From Aurantimicrobium sp. (GTDB lineage: Bacteria > Actinomycetota > Actinomycetes > Actinomycetales > Microbacteriaceae): DNA of 34,405 bases. The stretch covers positions 1-34,405 of the forward strand of contig JAIOXH010000004.1 in the NCBI GenBank assembly GCA_021741765.1, given 5' to 3'. Shown piece after piece: positions 9,881 to 23,027 of this stretch. Made by a program: the position numbers and the translations under genes. The stretch's first letter is position 1; each line of letters begins with the position of its first letter. The notes below the pieces were generated by a model that saw only the letters and a program-made list of their open reading frames with translations, was not told where the DNA came from and made no database searches.

Positions 9881-9900
9881 TGTGGATAACCTGTGGATAA
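9881..9900. promoter_or_regulatory. Pair of perfect DnaA boxes outside oriC
   Basis: TGTGGATAA at 9881-9889 and 9892-9900, direct repeat with 11-bp period, between convergent crgA and rhomboid genes. Confidence 0.85.
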
Positions 9901-9916
9901 GTAGTTTCTCGCGCCC

Positions 9917-10792
9917 TTAGGCAACAAAGATGGGCGCATGCGCGAGTGCTAGCGCGAGTTCTACTAACACGAGTCCGCCGATGAGGTAACGCTGTAGCCT
10001 CAGTTTCTCGCGACTCCGCGTTCGCGTGTAGATGAGCCCACCGATCACACCACCAATGAGGCCTCCCACGTGAGCCTGCCACGACAGGTTAGACCCGGGA
10101 AGGAATCCCAGCACGACGTTGATAGCCACCAGGACAAGCAGCCCGGTCGAGTTGCTGCCGAGGTGGCGAAGTATCACGAGGTAGGCGCCCATCAGGCCAA
10201 AGATTGCACCAGACGCGCCGACGACGGAAGTGAACTCGAGGCCGAGGGCGAGGTCGAAGTACATCACACCGAGCGAACCGGCAAGGCCCGCGATGAGGTA
10301 GAGGGTGATGAATCGGGCGCGTCCGAGAATTGATTCGAGCACCTGGCCGAACATCCACAGAGTGAACATGTTGAACAGGATGTGCAAGAACGACGTCGGC
10401 GAGTGCGCGAACATCGCCGTGATCATGCGCCAGGGCTCGTATGGGACGCCCGCCGCTGCATACTCGCCAAGTGAATAATAGGGCGAGTACAGCAAAGCGG
10501 ACGTCACGTTGAGGCCGGGAATGAGTTGGAGCACGTAAATCAGAACATTAATTCCGATGAGCGTGTAGGTCACGACCGGCCGCGATGTGCCCGGGCCGCG
10601 GAAGAATCTGCTTACCCCGCCCGAGCGTCGCGCCGTCGCGCCTCTACCGGCGCACGTCGGACAGAGCACACCAACCGGTGCCGGGTTCTGACACTGAGGG
10701 CAAACGGCTGCACCGCACCTCTGGCAGGTTATAAACGTCGATGTCTGCGGGTGCCGCGGACACGCCTTCGGCTGTGGATCGGCACTGCTCAC
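9917..10792 (-). CDS. Rhomboid-family intramembrane serine protease with N-terminal Cys/His (B-box-like) zinc motif
   Basis: GASGAIFG catalytic Ser, AHVGGLIGG catalytic His; N-terminal CPRHPQTSTFITCQRCGAAVCPQCQ...CPTC. Confidence 0.92.
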   Translation of the reverse strand: MSSADPQPKACPRHPQTSTFITCQRCGAAVCPQCQNPAPVGVLCPTCAGRGATARRSGGVSRFFRGPGTSRPVVTYTLIGINVLIYVLQLIPGLNVTSALLYSPYYSLGEYAAAGVPYEPWRMITAMFAHSPTSFLHILFNMFTLWMFGQVLESILGRARFITLYLIAGLAGSLGVMYFDLALGLEFTSVVGASGAIFGLMGAYLVILRHLGSNSTGLLVLVAINVVLGFLPGSNLSWQAHVGGLIGGVIGGLIYTRTRSREKLRLQRYLIGGLVLVELALALAHAPIFVA

Positions 10793-10795
10793 GTT

Positions 10796-11335
10796 CTAGG
10801 CGACAGGCGTGATGGTGATCGACTCAATCACCACGGCGTCAAGGGGACGATCGCGGCCATCGGTGGCAGTGGCACCGATCTCGTCGACAATCGCGCGCGA
10901 TGCGTCGTCGGCGACTTCACCGAAAATGGTGTGCTTGCCGTTGAGCCACGGAGTGGCGGCAATCGTGATGAAGAACTGCGAACCGTTTGTTCCGGGGCCG
11001 GCATTCGCCATGGCCAGCAAGTAGGGCCGGTCGAAGACCAGCTCGCCGTGAATTTCGTCGTCGAACCGATACCCCGGTCCACCCGTTCCGGTTCCGAGGG
11101 GGTCACCTCCCTGAATCATGAAGTCGGGGATGACGCGGTGAAAAACCACTCCGTTGTAGAGCGGAGAGGTCGACGTAGCGCCCGTTTCGGGGTGTGACCA
11201 CTCCTTCGTGCCGGTCGACAGTCCGACGAAATTGTCGACCGTGTGTGGCGCGTGGTGTCCAAACAGATTTACGCTGATGTTCCCTCTGTTTGTTGCAATT
11301 TCGGCTACGGCTGTGTGCAGAGTCATGTCACTCAT
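10796..11335 (-). CDS. ppiA: Peptidyl-prolyl cis-trans isomerase, cyclophilin type
   Basis: MSDMTLHTAVAEIATNRGNISVNLFGHHAPHTVDNFVGL...FHRVIPDFMIQGGDPLGTGTGGPGY...GTNGSQFFIT; start placed at ATG 11335. Confidence 0.93.
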   Translation of the reverse strand: MSDMTLHTAVAEIATNRGNISVNLFGHHAPHTVDNFVGLSTGTKEWSHPETGATSTSPLYNGVVFHRVIPDFMIQGGDPLGTGTGGPGYRFDDEIHGELVFDRPYLLAMANAGPGTNGSQFFITIAATPWLNGKHTIFGEVADDASRAIVDEIGATATDGRDRPLDAVVIESITITPVA

Positions 11336-11427
11336 TTTGTCACACCCGGAGATGTTCGTTTGCGCAGGCTCAAGGGGTGGCAAGATGGTGTGAGAGACGT
11401 TTTTCGTTCCCGTACAAGGAGATGCGC

Positions 11428-11889
11428 ATGGCCAGTAGGAAGCCCACCGCCAAAGAGCTGCGGCGCGACGCCGATCGGTTGCTGCGTCAGCAACGCGAGG
11501 TTCTAGCCGAGGCCGGAACCGTGCTGCGGGCGGCTGGCCGTGAGGCAGGGCGCTATGCCCAGGACGATCTCTATCCCCGCTTTTCTGAGGGCACCCGGCG
11601 CACGGCACGAACGGCGCGCGACCGACTCGTGGGTGATGTCATTCCCTCCATCGCCTCTGTCTTAGGCTCGACAATGTCTGTCGTCGACGCGGCTCGTGGC
11701 AAGCAGTCTCTGCTCGGGCGAGCCTTGGCTTCGGCGCCATCCCGCGTCCTCCCCGTCGCCGCCAAAGCGGGCGCCGGTAAGTACATCGCCATCGGTCTCG
11801 GCGTGGCGGTAGCTCTTGGTGTGGGATACGTGATCTACCAGACTTTCCGCGCAGACGATGAGCTGTGGGTAGAGGAAGACCTCGACTAG
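11428..11889 (+). CDS. Small TM protein with charged N-terminal region and DELW-containing C-terminal tail (DLW-39-like tail)
   Basis: AAGGAG Shine-Dalgarno at 11416-11421, ATG at 11428; MASRKPTAKELRRDADRLL...GKYIAIGLGVAVALGVGYVIYQTFRADDELWVEEDLD. Confidence 0.75.
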   Translation: MASRKPTAKELRRDADRLLRQQREVLAEAGTVLRAAGREAGRYAQDDLYPRFSEGTRRTARTARDRLVGDVIPSIASVLGSTMSVVDAARGKQSLLGRALASAPSRVLPVAAKAGAGKYIAIGLGVAVALGVGYVIYQTFRADDELWVEEDLD

Positions 11890-11929
11890 AACTTTCCTGG
11901 CCACCTCGTTCCAGCGCACCCCACTTCGA

Positions 11930-11945
11930 TGTTTCACGTGAAATC
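11930..11945. promoter_or_regulatory. parS site (TGTTTCACGTGAAATC, one core mismatch)
   Basis: Match to consensus TGTTTCACGTGAAACA at 14 of 16 positions, in a noncoding spacer. Confidence 0.75.
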
Positions 11946-12017
11946 GCACTTACCGGAACATATCTTTTTGCCAAGGCCACTCTCACTCCTTACGGAGTTC
12001 GATGCGCGCCCTAGGCG

Positions 12018-12063
12018 CACAAACGAAAAGACCCGCCGTGGAGGGCGGGTCTTTTCGTTTGTG
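12018..12063. terminator. Strong, probably bidirectional hairpin terminator
   Basis: Perfect 20-bp stem CACAAACGAAAAGACCCGCC / GGCGGGTCTTTTCGTTTGTG, 6-nt loop, between a + strand gene and a - strand tRNA. Confidence 0.85.
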
Positions 12064-12134
12064 GAGCCTAGGAGAATCGAACTCCTGACCTCCTGCTTGC
12101 AAAGCAGGCGCTCTACCAATTGAGCTAAGGCCCC
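12062..12134 (-). tRNA. tRNA-Ala (TGC anticodon)
   Basis: Reverse complement GGGGCCTTAGCTCAATTGGTAGAGCGCCTGCTTTGCAAGCAGGAGGTCAGGAGTTCGATTCTCCTAGGCTCCA folds as a cloverleaf; CCA not encoded. Confidence 0.96.
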
Positions 12135-12159
12135 CTACAGGAGAACACTTTCGTGTTCG

Positions 12160-12233
12160 TGGGGCTACCAGGACTTGAACCTGGGACCTCTTCATTATCA
12201 GTGAAGCGCTCTAACCACCTGAGCTATAGCCCC
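12160..12233 (-). tRNA. tRNA-Ile (GAT anticodon)
   Basis: Reverse complement GGGGCTATAGCTCAGGTGGTTAGAGCGCTTCACTGATAATGAAGAGGTCCCAGGTTCAAGTCCTGGTAGCCCCA folds as a cloverleaf. Confidence 0.96.
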
Positions 12234-12284
12234 GAAGCAACAGATACGAGACTACCTGAGAAGTTGGGGATTTCTTAAATCGGG

Positions 12285-12798
12285 TTAGTCGCTCTCAAAG
12301 CCCACTTTGACGCCGCCGACAATACGAGCGATGGTGTTATAGATCACGGCAACAACCGCGCCCAAAATCGTAATAACTACCATGTTCAGAACGCCGGCAA
12401 CGGCCGCGAAGGCAACGGATTGCCCCATCGAAAGGATGCTGCGCACGTCGAATCCGTTTCCGCCCACCACCTGGCCCACAACACTGTTCGCGCGATCAAA
12501 AATGCCGGTCTGAACGAAAACGAGGTACAACAAGAACGTGGCAATGACAACAACAATTGCCTGCGCGAGTCCGATGAGGAACGAGATCTTGAGTGCCGAC
12601 CAAAAATCAATGAATACGAGCGTGAGCCGAACCTGTTTCACGTTGGGGTTACCGTTGTTGGCGCCAAATTTTTGACGGCCCTTGCCCCGGGGCTTCTCTG
12701 CTGGCCGTTTGCCGGCGGGGCCGCGGTTTTGGCCCGCCTGGTCGGAGCCGGCATTGCCGGTTCGACCGGCGGTTGGGGGTGCGTAACTGCTGGGCAGG

Positions 12799-12806
<8 letters not shown>
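12285..12806 (-). CDS. DUF3566 family transmembrane protein
   Basis: [23 protein letters not shown]...[30 protein letters not shown]; conserved position downstream of gyrA. Confidence 0.9.
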
Positions 12807-17491
<4,685 letters not shown>

Positions 17492-17980
17492 CTAGCCGAA
17501 CGTGTCACGAGGCCCGCGGCCGGGTACCGAACGAAGGCCTCGTTTCCACGACGGCTGATCGGGGCCGCGGAAGCTCAGCGCCGTAACGCGAGCGTCTGGA
17601 AAGGCAGCCACGAGACGCGTGAGAATCTCGGGCGAAAGCATCCGGAGCTGTGTGGCCCACGCGGTTGATTCGCACAGCACCAGCAGTGTGCCGTCGGTGA
17701 GGCCCTGGGGCGACGTGCGCGCGGCTACGTCGGGGCCAACAACCTCGGGCCAGCCGCTCATGAGGTCTGACTCGGTCAGAAACGGCGTCCATCCGAGGTC
17801 GCTCGTGAGGTCGGTCACGATAGCGCCCAATCCACGGGGGTCGCGTCCGCCGCCAAATGGCTCGCTGGCCGATTCGTTCGCGCGCTTGGTGCGCCGCTTG
17901 CGCGCGTCCGCCGAGAGCGTCATGCGCGACCGCAGGCGATCAAAAAGCTCGCCCGCCGCCGTCCGTTCCTCGCGCGTCAC
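17492..17980 (-). CDS. DUF721/DciA-family protein
   Basis: Position between recF and gyrB; LMSGWPEVVGPDVAARTSPQGLTDGTLLVLCESTAWATQLRMLSPEILTRL typical of DUF721. Confidence 0.9.
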   Translation of the reverse strand: MTREERTAAGELFDRLRSRMTLSADARKRRTKRANESASEPFGGGRDPRGLGAIVTDLTSDLGWTPFLTESDLMSGWPEVVGPDVAARTSPQGLTDGTLLVLCESTAWATQLRMLSPEILTRLVAAFPDARVTALSFRGPDQPSWKRGLRSVPGRGPRDTFG

Positions 17981-19110
17981 AGGTTGGTGCTCTCGTTTGG
18001 CGGCATGATCGCGCCGTCGCTAATGATTATCAAATGTGCCGACATCGGCGCGGGGACGTCGTCGTGAACGGCCGCGGTAATGAGAACCTGTTCAACGTCG
18101 TCGAGACTCTGCGAGAGAAGTTCTCGGCGGCCGGCGTCAAGTTCAGCAAAGACATCATCCAAAATAACGATGGGGTCTCCCGTGGGCCCCTCCCGGCGCT
18201 TGACGTCTAGTTCGGCCAGCCGCAGGGCAAGCACGAGCGACCACGTTTCGCCGTGGCTGGCAAATCCTTTGGCCGGGAGGTCATTGAGTGAGAGCGCAAC
18301 GTCGTCGCGGTGTGGTCCCAACCCCGTTTGCCCGCGCTCAATATCGAGAAGCCGCGTAGCGCTCAGCTGCTCGGCAAAAGCAGTCGGATAGTCCGCGAAG
18401 TTTTCCGGAGCAATGTCTACAGAGGGCGTGAGCGAGAGCTGAGGCTGATGATCCGCGCCGGCGATGCTCCGGTATCTTTCGGAAACGTGCGGTTTGAGAA
18501 GGGCGAGTGTTGCGAGGCGGGCGGCAAAAATATCTGAGCCAAGGGCGACGAGCTTGTCGTCCCAGACGTCGAGGGTTGAGGTGTCGCGGGCCGCGCGCCC
18601 GTGGGAGCGGAGCGACTTTAAGAGGGAATTACGCTGCTTTAGCGTGCGCTCATAGTCGGCAAGACTGCCTCGGATACGGGGAAACAACCAGCCGGAGATG
18701 TCATCAACGTGTGTGCGCCTCAGGGCCGGATCACCTCGAACGACAGAAATATCTTCCGGGGCAAACATCACCACGCTCAACGCCCTGGCGAGGTCAGCAG
18801 CTTTACCCGGGTTGCCGCTCATCTGGATACGATCCGGGGTCGACCGGTTAAGTTCCCATTCACACAGCAGTGCGCGGTCATGTTCCACAATCGTGGCGCG
18901 CACAACTCCCGTGTCGGCATCTTTGCGGATCAGCGAGGCGGTTGAATTAATCCGATGTGATCGCCCGGCCGCGAGCAAATACAGCGCTTCGACAAGATTG
19001 GTCTTGCCCTGTCCGTTTCTGCCGACGAAGACGGTGACGCCACGTTCGAGTGTCACGTCTACCTCACGGTAGTTGCGATAATCCCGAAGGCCTAATCGCT
19101 GAAGAAACAT
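17977..19110 (-). CDS. recF: DNA replication/repair protein RecF
   Basis: MFLQRLGLRDYRNY, Walker A GRNGQGKTNLVEAL, VILDDVFAELD, LITAA. Confidence 0.96.
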   Translation of the reverse strand: MFLQRLGLRDYRNYREVDVTLERGVTVFVGRNGQGKTNLVEALYLLAAGRSHRINSTASLIRKDADTGVVRATIVEHDRALLCEWELNRSTPDRIQMSGNPGKAADLARALSVVMFAPEDISVVRGDPALRRTHVDDISGWLFPRIRGSLADYERTLKQRNSLLKSLRSHGRAARDTSTLDVWDDKLVALGSDIFAARLATLALLKPHVSERYRSIAGADHQPQLSLTPSVDIAPENFADYPTAFAEQLSATRLLDIERGQTGLGPHRDDVALSLNDLPAKGFASHGETWSLVLALRLAELDVKRREGPTGDPIVILDDVFAELDAGRRELLSQSLDDVEQVLITAAVHDDVPAPMSAHLIIISDGAIMPPNESTNL

Positions 19111-19112
19111 GA

Positions 19113-20261
19113 CTAACGCATCAAGAGATTGGGCTGCAACAGATACTTGAAGCCCGCTGCATCGCTGTCTGTTGCCGACGTTTGGCGAGTGATCAACACG
19201 GGGCCGGGCTTAGGCTGATTTCCGACCTCAGAAATCGTGAAACCCAAGCGGGCAAATTCTGAATGGAGCGCGCCCAGGCCGTCCAGAAGAAAATCGGGCT
19301 TGAGAGAAACAGTCATATCGTTGCCCGCCAGCGTGCTGTCGACGTTTTCTGTGGCCTGCGCCTTATCTCCACCGAGGCCCTCCAGCATCACGCCGTCTTT
19401 AGTGAAGGTGAAACGAATCGCAATATCTCGCTCTAAGACGAGTTTAACGCGCCGAACGGCCTCGATGAGTTCAGCGGTGTTAACCACCGCATAATTCTCA
19501 ACCGTTTCGGGGAACAGTCGTCGAATCGGCGGATATTGGCCGCGAATCAACACTGACGTCACGGTCTTATCATCAGCGCTAAAAGCAATGAGTTCACGCT
19601 CGCCTTCCGCGGTAAAGGTGATCGTGATGACGCCCGAATTGGCGAAGGTCTTACTCACCTCGTGAATGATTCGCACCGGCACGAGGGCGGTTACTTCAGT
19701 GGCCCCTTCGGATCCGTCCCAATCAATCGTGCGAATAGCGACTCGGTAACGATCTGTGGCGATCAAACTGATTTGGTTGTTAGCTGCCTCGATGAGAACG
19801 CCGGTAATCACGGGGGTGACATCCTCGCGCGATGCCGCCACTGCAACTTGTCCTACCGCGTCGGCAAAAACGTCGGCGGGGACCTTGCCGGAGCGCCCGG
19901 TAACAACCGGAATTGCTGGGTATTCCTCGAGGGGCATTGACAGTAGCGTGAACGAAGCTTTACCGCAGGTAATCACGACTCTGCTGTCCTGGGTCGAGAA
20001 GACAACAGGCGCGTCGGGAAGACGGCTGGCTATATCCGCTAATAGGCGGCCCGAAACGAGCATCCGGCCAGGTTGTTCAACAGACGCGGCGATCTTGGTT
20101 GTGGCTGAGGCTTCATAATCAAACGACGACAGCGTAATTCCTGTGTCGGATGATTCGATCAAAACGCCGCCGAGAACGGGATGATTGAACTTGCTCGGCA
20201 GGAGTTTAACGGCGAACGACACAGCTTCGCTAAACACATCGCGGTTTACTTCGAATTTCAC
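19113..20261 (-). CDS. dnaN: DNA polymerase III subunit beta (sliding clamp)
   Basis: VKFEVNRDVFSEAVSFAVKLLPSKFNHPVLGGVLIE...ATDRYRVAIR; start set at GTG 20261. Confidence 0.95.
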   Translation of the reverse strand: MKFEVNRDVFSEAVSFAVKLLPSKFNHPVLGGVLIESSDTGITLSSFDYEASATTKIAASVEQPGRMLVSGRLLADIASRLPDAPVVFSTQDSRVVITCGKASFTLLSMPLEEYPAIPVVTGRSGKVPADVFADAVGQVAVAASREDVTPVITGVLIEAANNQISLIATDRYRVAIRTIDWDGSEGATEVTALVPVRIIHEVSKTFANSGVITITFTAEGERELIAFSADDKTVTSVLIRGQYPPIRRLFPETVENYAVVNTAELIEAVRRVKLVLERDIAIRFTFTKDGVMLEGLGGDKAQATENVDSTLAGNDMTVSLKPDFLLDGLGALHSEFARLGFTISEVGNQPKPGPVLITRQTSATDSDAAGFKYLLQPNLLMR

Positions 20262-20394
20262 AATAAAGGCTTTCTTCTGATCCCGGGTATCCCATGCTAG
20301 TCCGCCTACAGACATCCGCATATTCTCTCCAGCAGTCCGTGAAGGTTATCGAGATGGATGCTTAATAGTGAAGAGAATTAACAACCTTAACGTC

Positions 20395-20592
20395 TGTGGA
20401 TACTGTGTAGAACAGGTGATACGTGCTGCCTTTTGAGGAAACAACAGTTGTGTAAGTTGTTAGCGCGTTCGGGATGAGGTGGAGCTCAGTAGCGGCCTCG
20501 CGGTTGCTCTCCAGCGCACAACTCACAGAGGAACAAAAGTTACCCACATAAAAACCCTGACTTATCCACAACAACCCACAGGGTTATCCACA
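20395..20592. other. oriC: oriC: dnaA-dnaN intergenic DnaA-box cluster
   Basis: Boxes TTATCCACA at 20562-20570 and 20584-20592, TTACCCACA at 20540-20548, reverse TGTGGATAC at 20395-20403; located between dnaA and dnaN. Confidence 0.85.
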
Positions 20593-20597
20593 GGGCT

Positions 20598-21995
20598 TTA
20601 AAGGGTTTGAGTGCTTCTTTGCTTGATTCGAGTTGTGAGTTCAGTCACCTGGTTGTAAATCGATCGACGTTCTTTCATGAGCTCAGCAATTTTCTTATAG
20701 GCGTGCATGACCGTGGTGTGGTCGCGACCACCAAAAAGCTGCCCAATTTTTGGCAGCGACAGGTTTGTCATTTCGCGGCACAGATACATAGAAATTTGCC
20801 GAGCAGTAGCAATAGCTTGGGCGCGGGATGAACCCGTAAGTTCATCAACGCCGAGTTTGAAATACTCAGCAGTTGTGTTGATGATGTCTACCGGCGCAAT
20901 GACGTTTGTATCGTCGAGAGAAATGAGCCCCTTGAGCACCGTTTGTACCAGAGCAAGGTCGACCGGCTGCTTATTCAGGTTGGCGAAGGCCGTGACCCGG
21001 ATGAGAGTACCTTCCAGCTCGCGAATATTACTGGTGACCTTGGTGGCCATGTATTCAAGGATTTCGTGCGGCACGTTGAGCCGCTCCTTTTCTGCCTTTT
21101 TGCGCAGAATGGCAATTCGCGTTTCAAGGTCCGGGGTCTGTACGTCGGTGATGAGCCCCCACTCAAAACGCGTGACCATTCGATCTTCGAACCCGGTGAG
21201 GTGTTTCGGCGGCAGGTCGCTGGTGATGACAACTTGTTTGTTGTGATCGTGAAGTGTATTGAACGTGTGAAAGAAAGCTTCTTGCGTTTCAGCGCGGCCC
21301 TGGAGGAACTGAATGTCGTCAATCAGCAAGATGTCAATATTGCGGTATCGGGCCTGAAAAGCCGAGCCGCGGTTGTTGGCAATCGAGTTGATGAAGTCGT
21401 TGGTAAATTCTTCCGAGCTCACATAACGCACGCGGATGGTGGGGAACAGACTCTGTGCGTAGTGACCAATGGCGTGTAACAGGTGTGTCTTTCCGAGGCC
21501 GCTCTCACCATAAATGAACAGAGGGTTGTAGGCCTTGGCGGGTACTTCCGCCACGGCAACCGCGGCGGCGTGTGCGAATCTGTTGGACCCACCAATGACA
21601 AAACTGTCAAACGTGTACTTGGGATTGAGGTGCGTTTCGGGCTCATTCGGCGCGCCAATAATGGTGGGCTCCGTAATGACGTCTCGAAAGTCCTGTTCTC
21701 CCGTGGTGTCCGTGACGTCGTGAAGAGAAATCTCAGGGTTTACAACGATCGCGAATGTGGCAACGCCGGCTTCTTCGTTAAGCGCCGCGATGGCGGCCAG
21801 AAGGGGAATGCGTAAGCGCTCCTCAATCATGCTGCGCGTGAAGTCGTTGGGAACCTCGAGATAAAAAGTCCCGCCCATAACACCCTTGGGTTCAACCAAG
21901 CTCGCGAAGCCGTAAAGCGGAGGAGTCACGGCCGGATCGCCGGCCAGCGTGTTGAGGATTTGGCCCCACGCGTCACGAATGGCGTCATCGTCCAT
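20598..21995 (-). CDS. dnaA: Chromosomal replication initiator protein DnaA
   Basis: NPLFIYGESGLGKTHLLHAIG Walker A, LLIDDIQFLQG Walker B, GGRDHTTVMHAYKKI DNA-binding signature. Confidence 0.97.
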   Translation of the reverse strand: MDDDAIRDAWGQILNTLAGDPAVTPPLYGFASLVEPKGVMGGTFYLEVPNDFTRSMIEERLRIPLLAAIAALNEEAGVATFAIVVNPEISLHDVTDTTGEQDFRDVITEPTIIGAPNEPETHLNPKYTFDSFVIGGSNRFAHAAAVAVAEVPAKAYNPLFIYGESGLGKTHLLHAIGHYAQSLFPTIRVRYVSSEEFTNDFINSIANNRGSAFQARYRNIDILLIDDIQFLQGRAETQEAFFHTFNTLHDHNKQVVITSDLPPKHLTGFEDRMVTRFEWGLITDVQTPDLETRIAILRKKAEKERLNVPHEILEYMATKVTSNIRELEGTLIRVTAFANLNKQPVDLALVQTVLKGLISLDDTNVIAPVDIINTTAEYFKLGVDELTGSSRAQAIATARQISMYLCREMTNLSLPKIGQLFGGRDHTTVMHAYKKIAELMKERRSIYNQVTELTTRIKQRSTQTL

Positions 21996-22068
21996 GGTGG
22001 CGCCCCTCAGAGTGTTGGCTGGCCCGATGTGCGCCGCGACATCGTGGCGGCGAACGGCCCAAATACGT

Positions 22069-22133
22069 TGTGGATTACTGAGACTAGACGGTAGTCCAGC
22101 CTGTGGATATCGGCAAGTCTAATCTGTGGATAA
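22069..22133. promoter_or_regulatory. Second DnaA-box cluster upstream of dnaA/rpmH
   Basis: TGTGGATTA (22069-22077), TGTGGATAT (22102-22110), TGTGGATAA (22125-22133), all same orientation. Confidence 0.75.
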
Positions 22134-22142
22134 CATGCCAGT

Positions 22143-22172
22143 TTGACCAGAGGGTGCCTTCTCGCCTAGTTT
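22143..22172 (+). promoter_or_regulatory. Putative sigma70-type promoter for rpmH
   Basis: TTGACC (22143-22148), 18-bp spacer, TAGTTT (22167-22172), about 60 nt upstream of rpmH ATG. Confidence 0.45.
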
Positions 22173-22232
22173 TAACCTCTGGCGTGGATATCGCCAACCA
22201 AGAGCCTTTCTGTGTAATGACGGAGTTTGACC

Positions 22233-22370
22233 ATGACCAAGCGCACCTTCCAGCCCAACAATCGCCGTCGCGCAAAGACGCACGGCTTCCGCGCTCGTAT
22301 GCGCACGCGTGCTGGGCGCGCCATTCTCGCGGCTCGTCGCCGTAAGGGCCGCACCGAACTTTCGGCGTAG
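22233..22370 (+). CDS. rpmH: 50S ribosomal protein L34
   Basis: Hand translation [45 protein letters not shown]; absent from the ORF track because of length. Confidence 0.97.
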   Translation: MTKRTFQPNNRRRAKTHGFRARMRTRAGRAILAARRRKGRTELSA

Positions 22371-22382
22371 CCAGGAAACCCC

Positions 22383-22709
22383 GTGTTGCCGCGGGCACAG
22401 CGCATCGTCACGCCGCTCGAGATTCGCCACCTCATTCGTCGCGGCAAGAAGACGGCACACGCCCTTGTTATTTGCTATGCCTTGGCGGCAGATAAGCCTC
22501 GCGCCGCTGTTGTCGTAAGTAAAGACGTGGGCAACGCGCCTACGCGCAATCGTGTTCGCCGCCGTATCCGCCACATTCTTGCGGCAGAGTTACCGTCCCG
22601 GTCGCTGGATGTGGTTGTTCGCGCCTTACCCTTGAGCGCCTCCGCGTCATGGCTCGAGCTGCGAGATGCCACTATTTCGGCTCTGAGCGGGTCCAGTGAG
22701 CGCGTCTAA
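22383..22709 (+). CDS. rnpA: Ribonuclease P protein component
   Basis: VVVSKDVGNAPTRNRVRRRIRHIL RNR motif, follows rpmH. Confidence 0.93.
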   Translation: MLPRAQRIVTPLEIRHLIRRGKKTAHALVICYALAADKPRAAVVVSKDVGNAPTRNRVRRRIRHILAAELPSRSLDVVVRALPLSASASWLELRDATISALSGSSERV

Positions 22710-23025
22710 AGTTTTCGTTTACGCCTACCTTGTTCCGCGAAACGCGGGTGTGGCCCTTCTTCAGGCGTACCGATTTTTGATCTCGCCGCTCTACGGCGAC
22801 GTCTGTCGTTACTACCCCAGTTGCTCCCACTACAGCCTCATCGCTGTCGGGCAACGAGGATTGGTTATGGGCGTATGGCTTACGGCGCGTAGGCTGGTCA
22901 GGTGTCATCCGTGGGCGGCGGGGGGCATTGATGACGTTCCGCCCCCCCGGCACCAGTACTTTCATGTGCACCCGTCAGGATTCGTTTCCCCCTCCTCCCC
23001 GACAGAACGGCTCAGGTCACCATAA
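22696..23025 (+). CDS. yidD: Membrane protein insertion efficiency factor YidD
   Basis: LLQAYRFLISPLYGDVCRYYPSCSHYSLIAV...RCHPWAAGGIDDVP. Confidence 0.93.
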   Translation: MSASKVFVYAYLVPRNAGVALLQAYRFLISPLYGDVCRYYPSCSHYSLIAVGQRGLVMGVWLTARRLVRCHPWAAGGIDDVPPPRHQYFHVHPSGFVSPSSPTERLRSP

Positions 23026-23027
23026 CC

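Noticed and set aside
11929-12123. 64-aa ORF starting MFHVKSHL
   Set aside because: N-terminus is translated parS and the rest is terminator and antisense tRNA-Ala sequence
11983-12195. ORFs over tRNA region (e.g. SSIGRAPALQAGGQEFDSPRL)
   Set aside because: Classic spurious translation of tRNA genes
20362-20574. 70-aa - strand ORF inside oriC
   Set aside because: Overlaps DnaA boxes, no clear ribosome-binding site or domain; treated as chance frame
22084-22398. 104-aa - strand ORF opposite rpmH
   Set aside because: Antisense to the unmistakable L34 gene and across DnaA boxes
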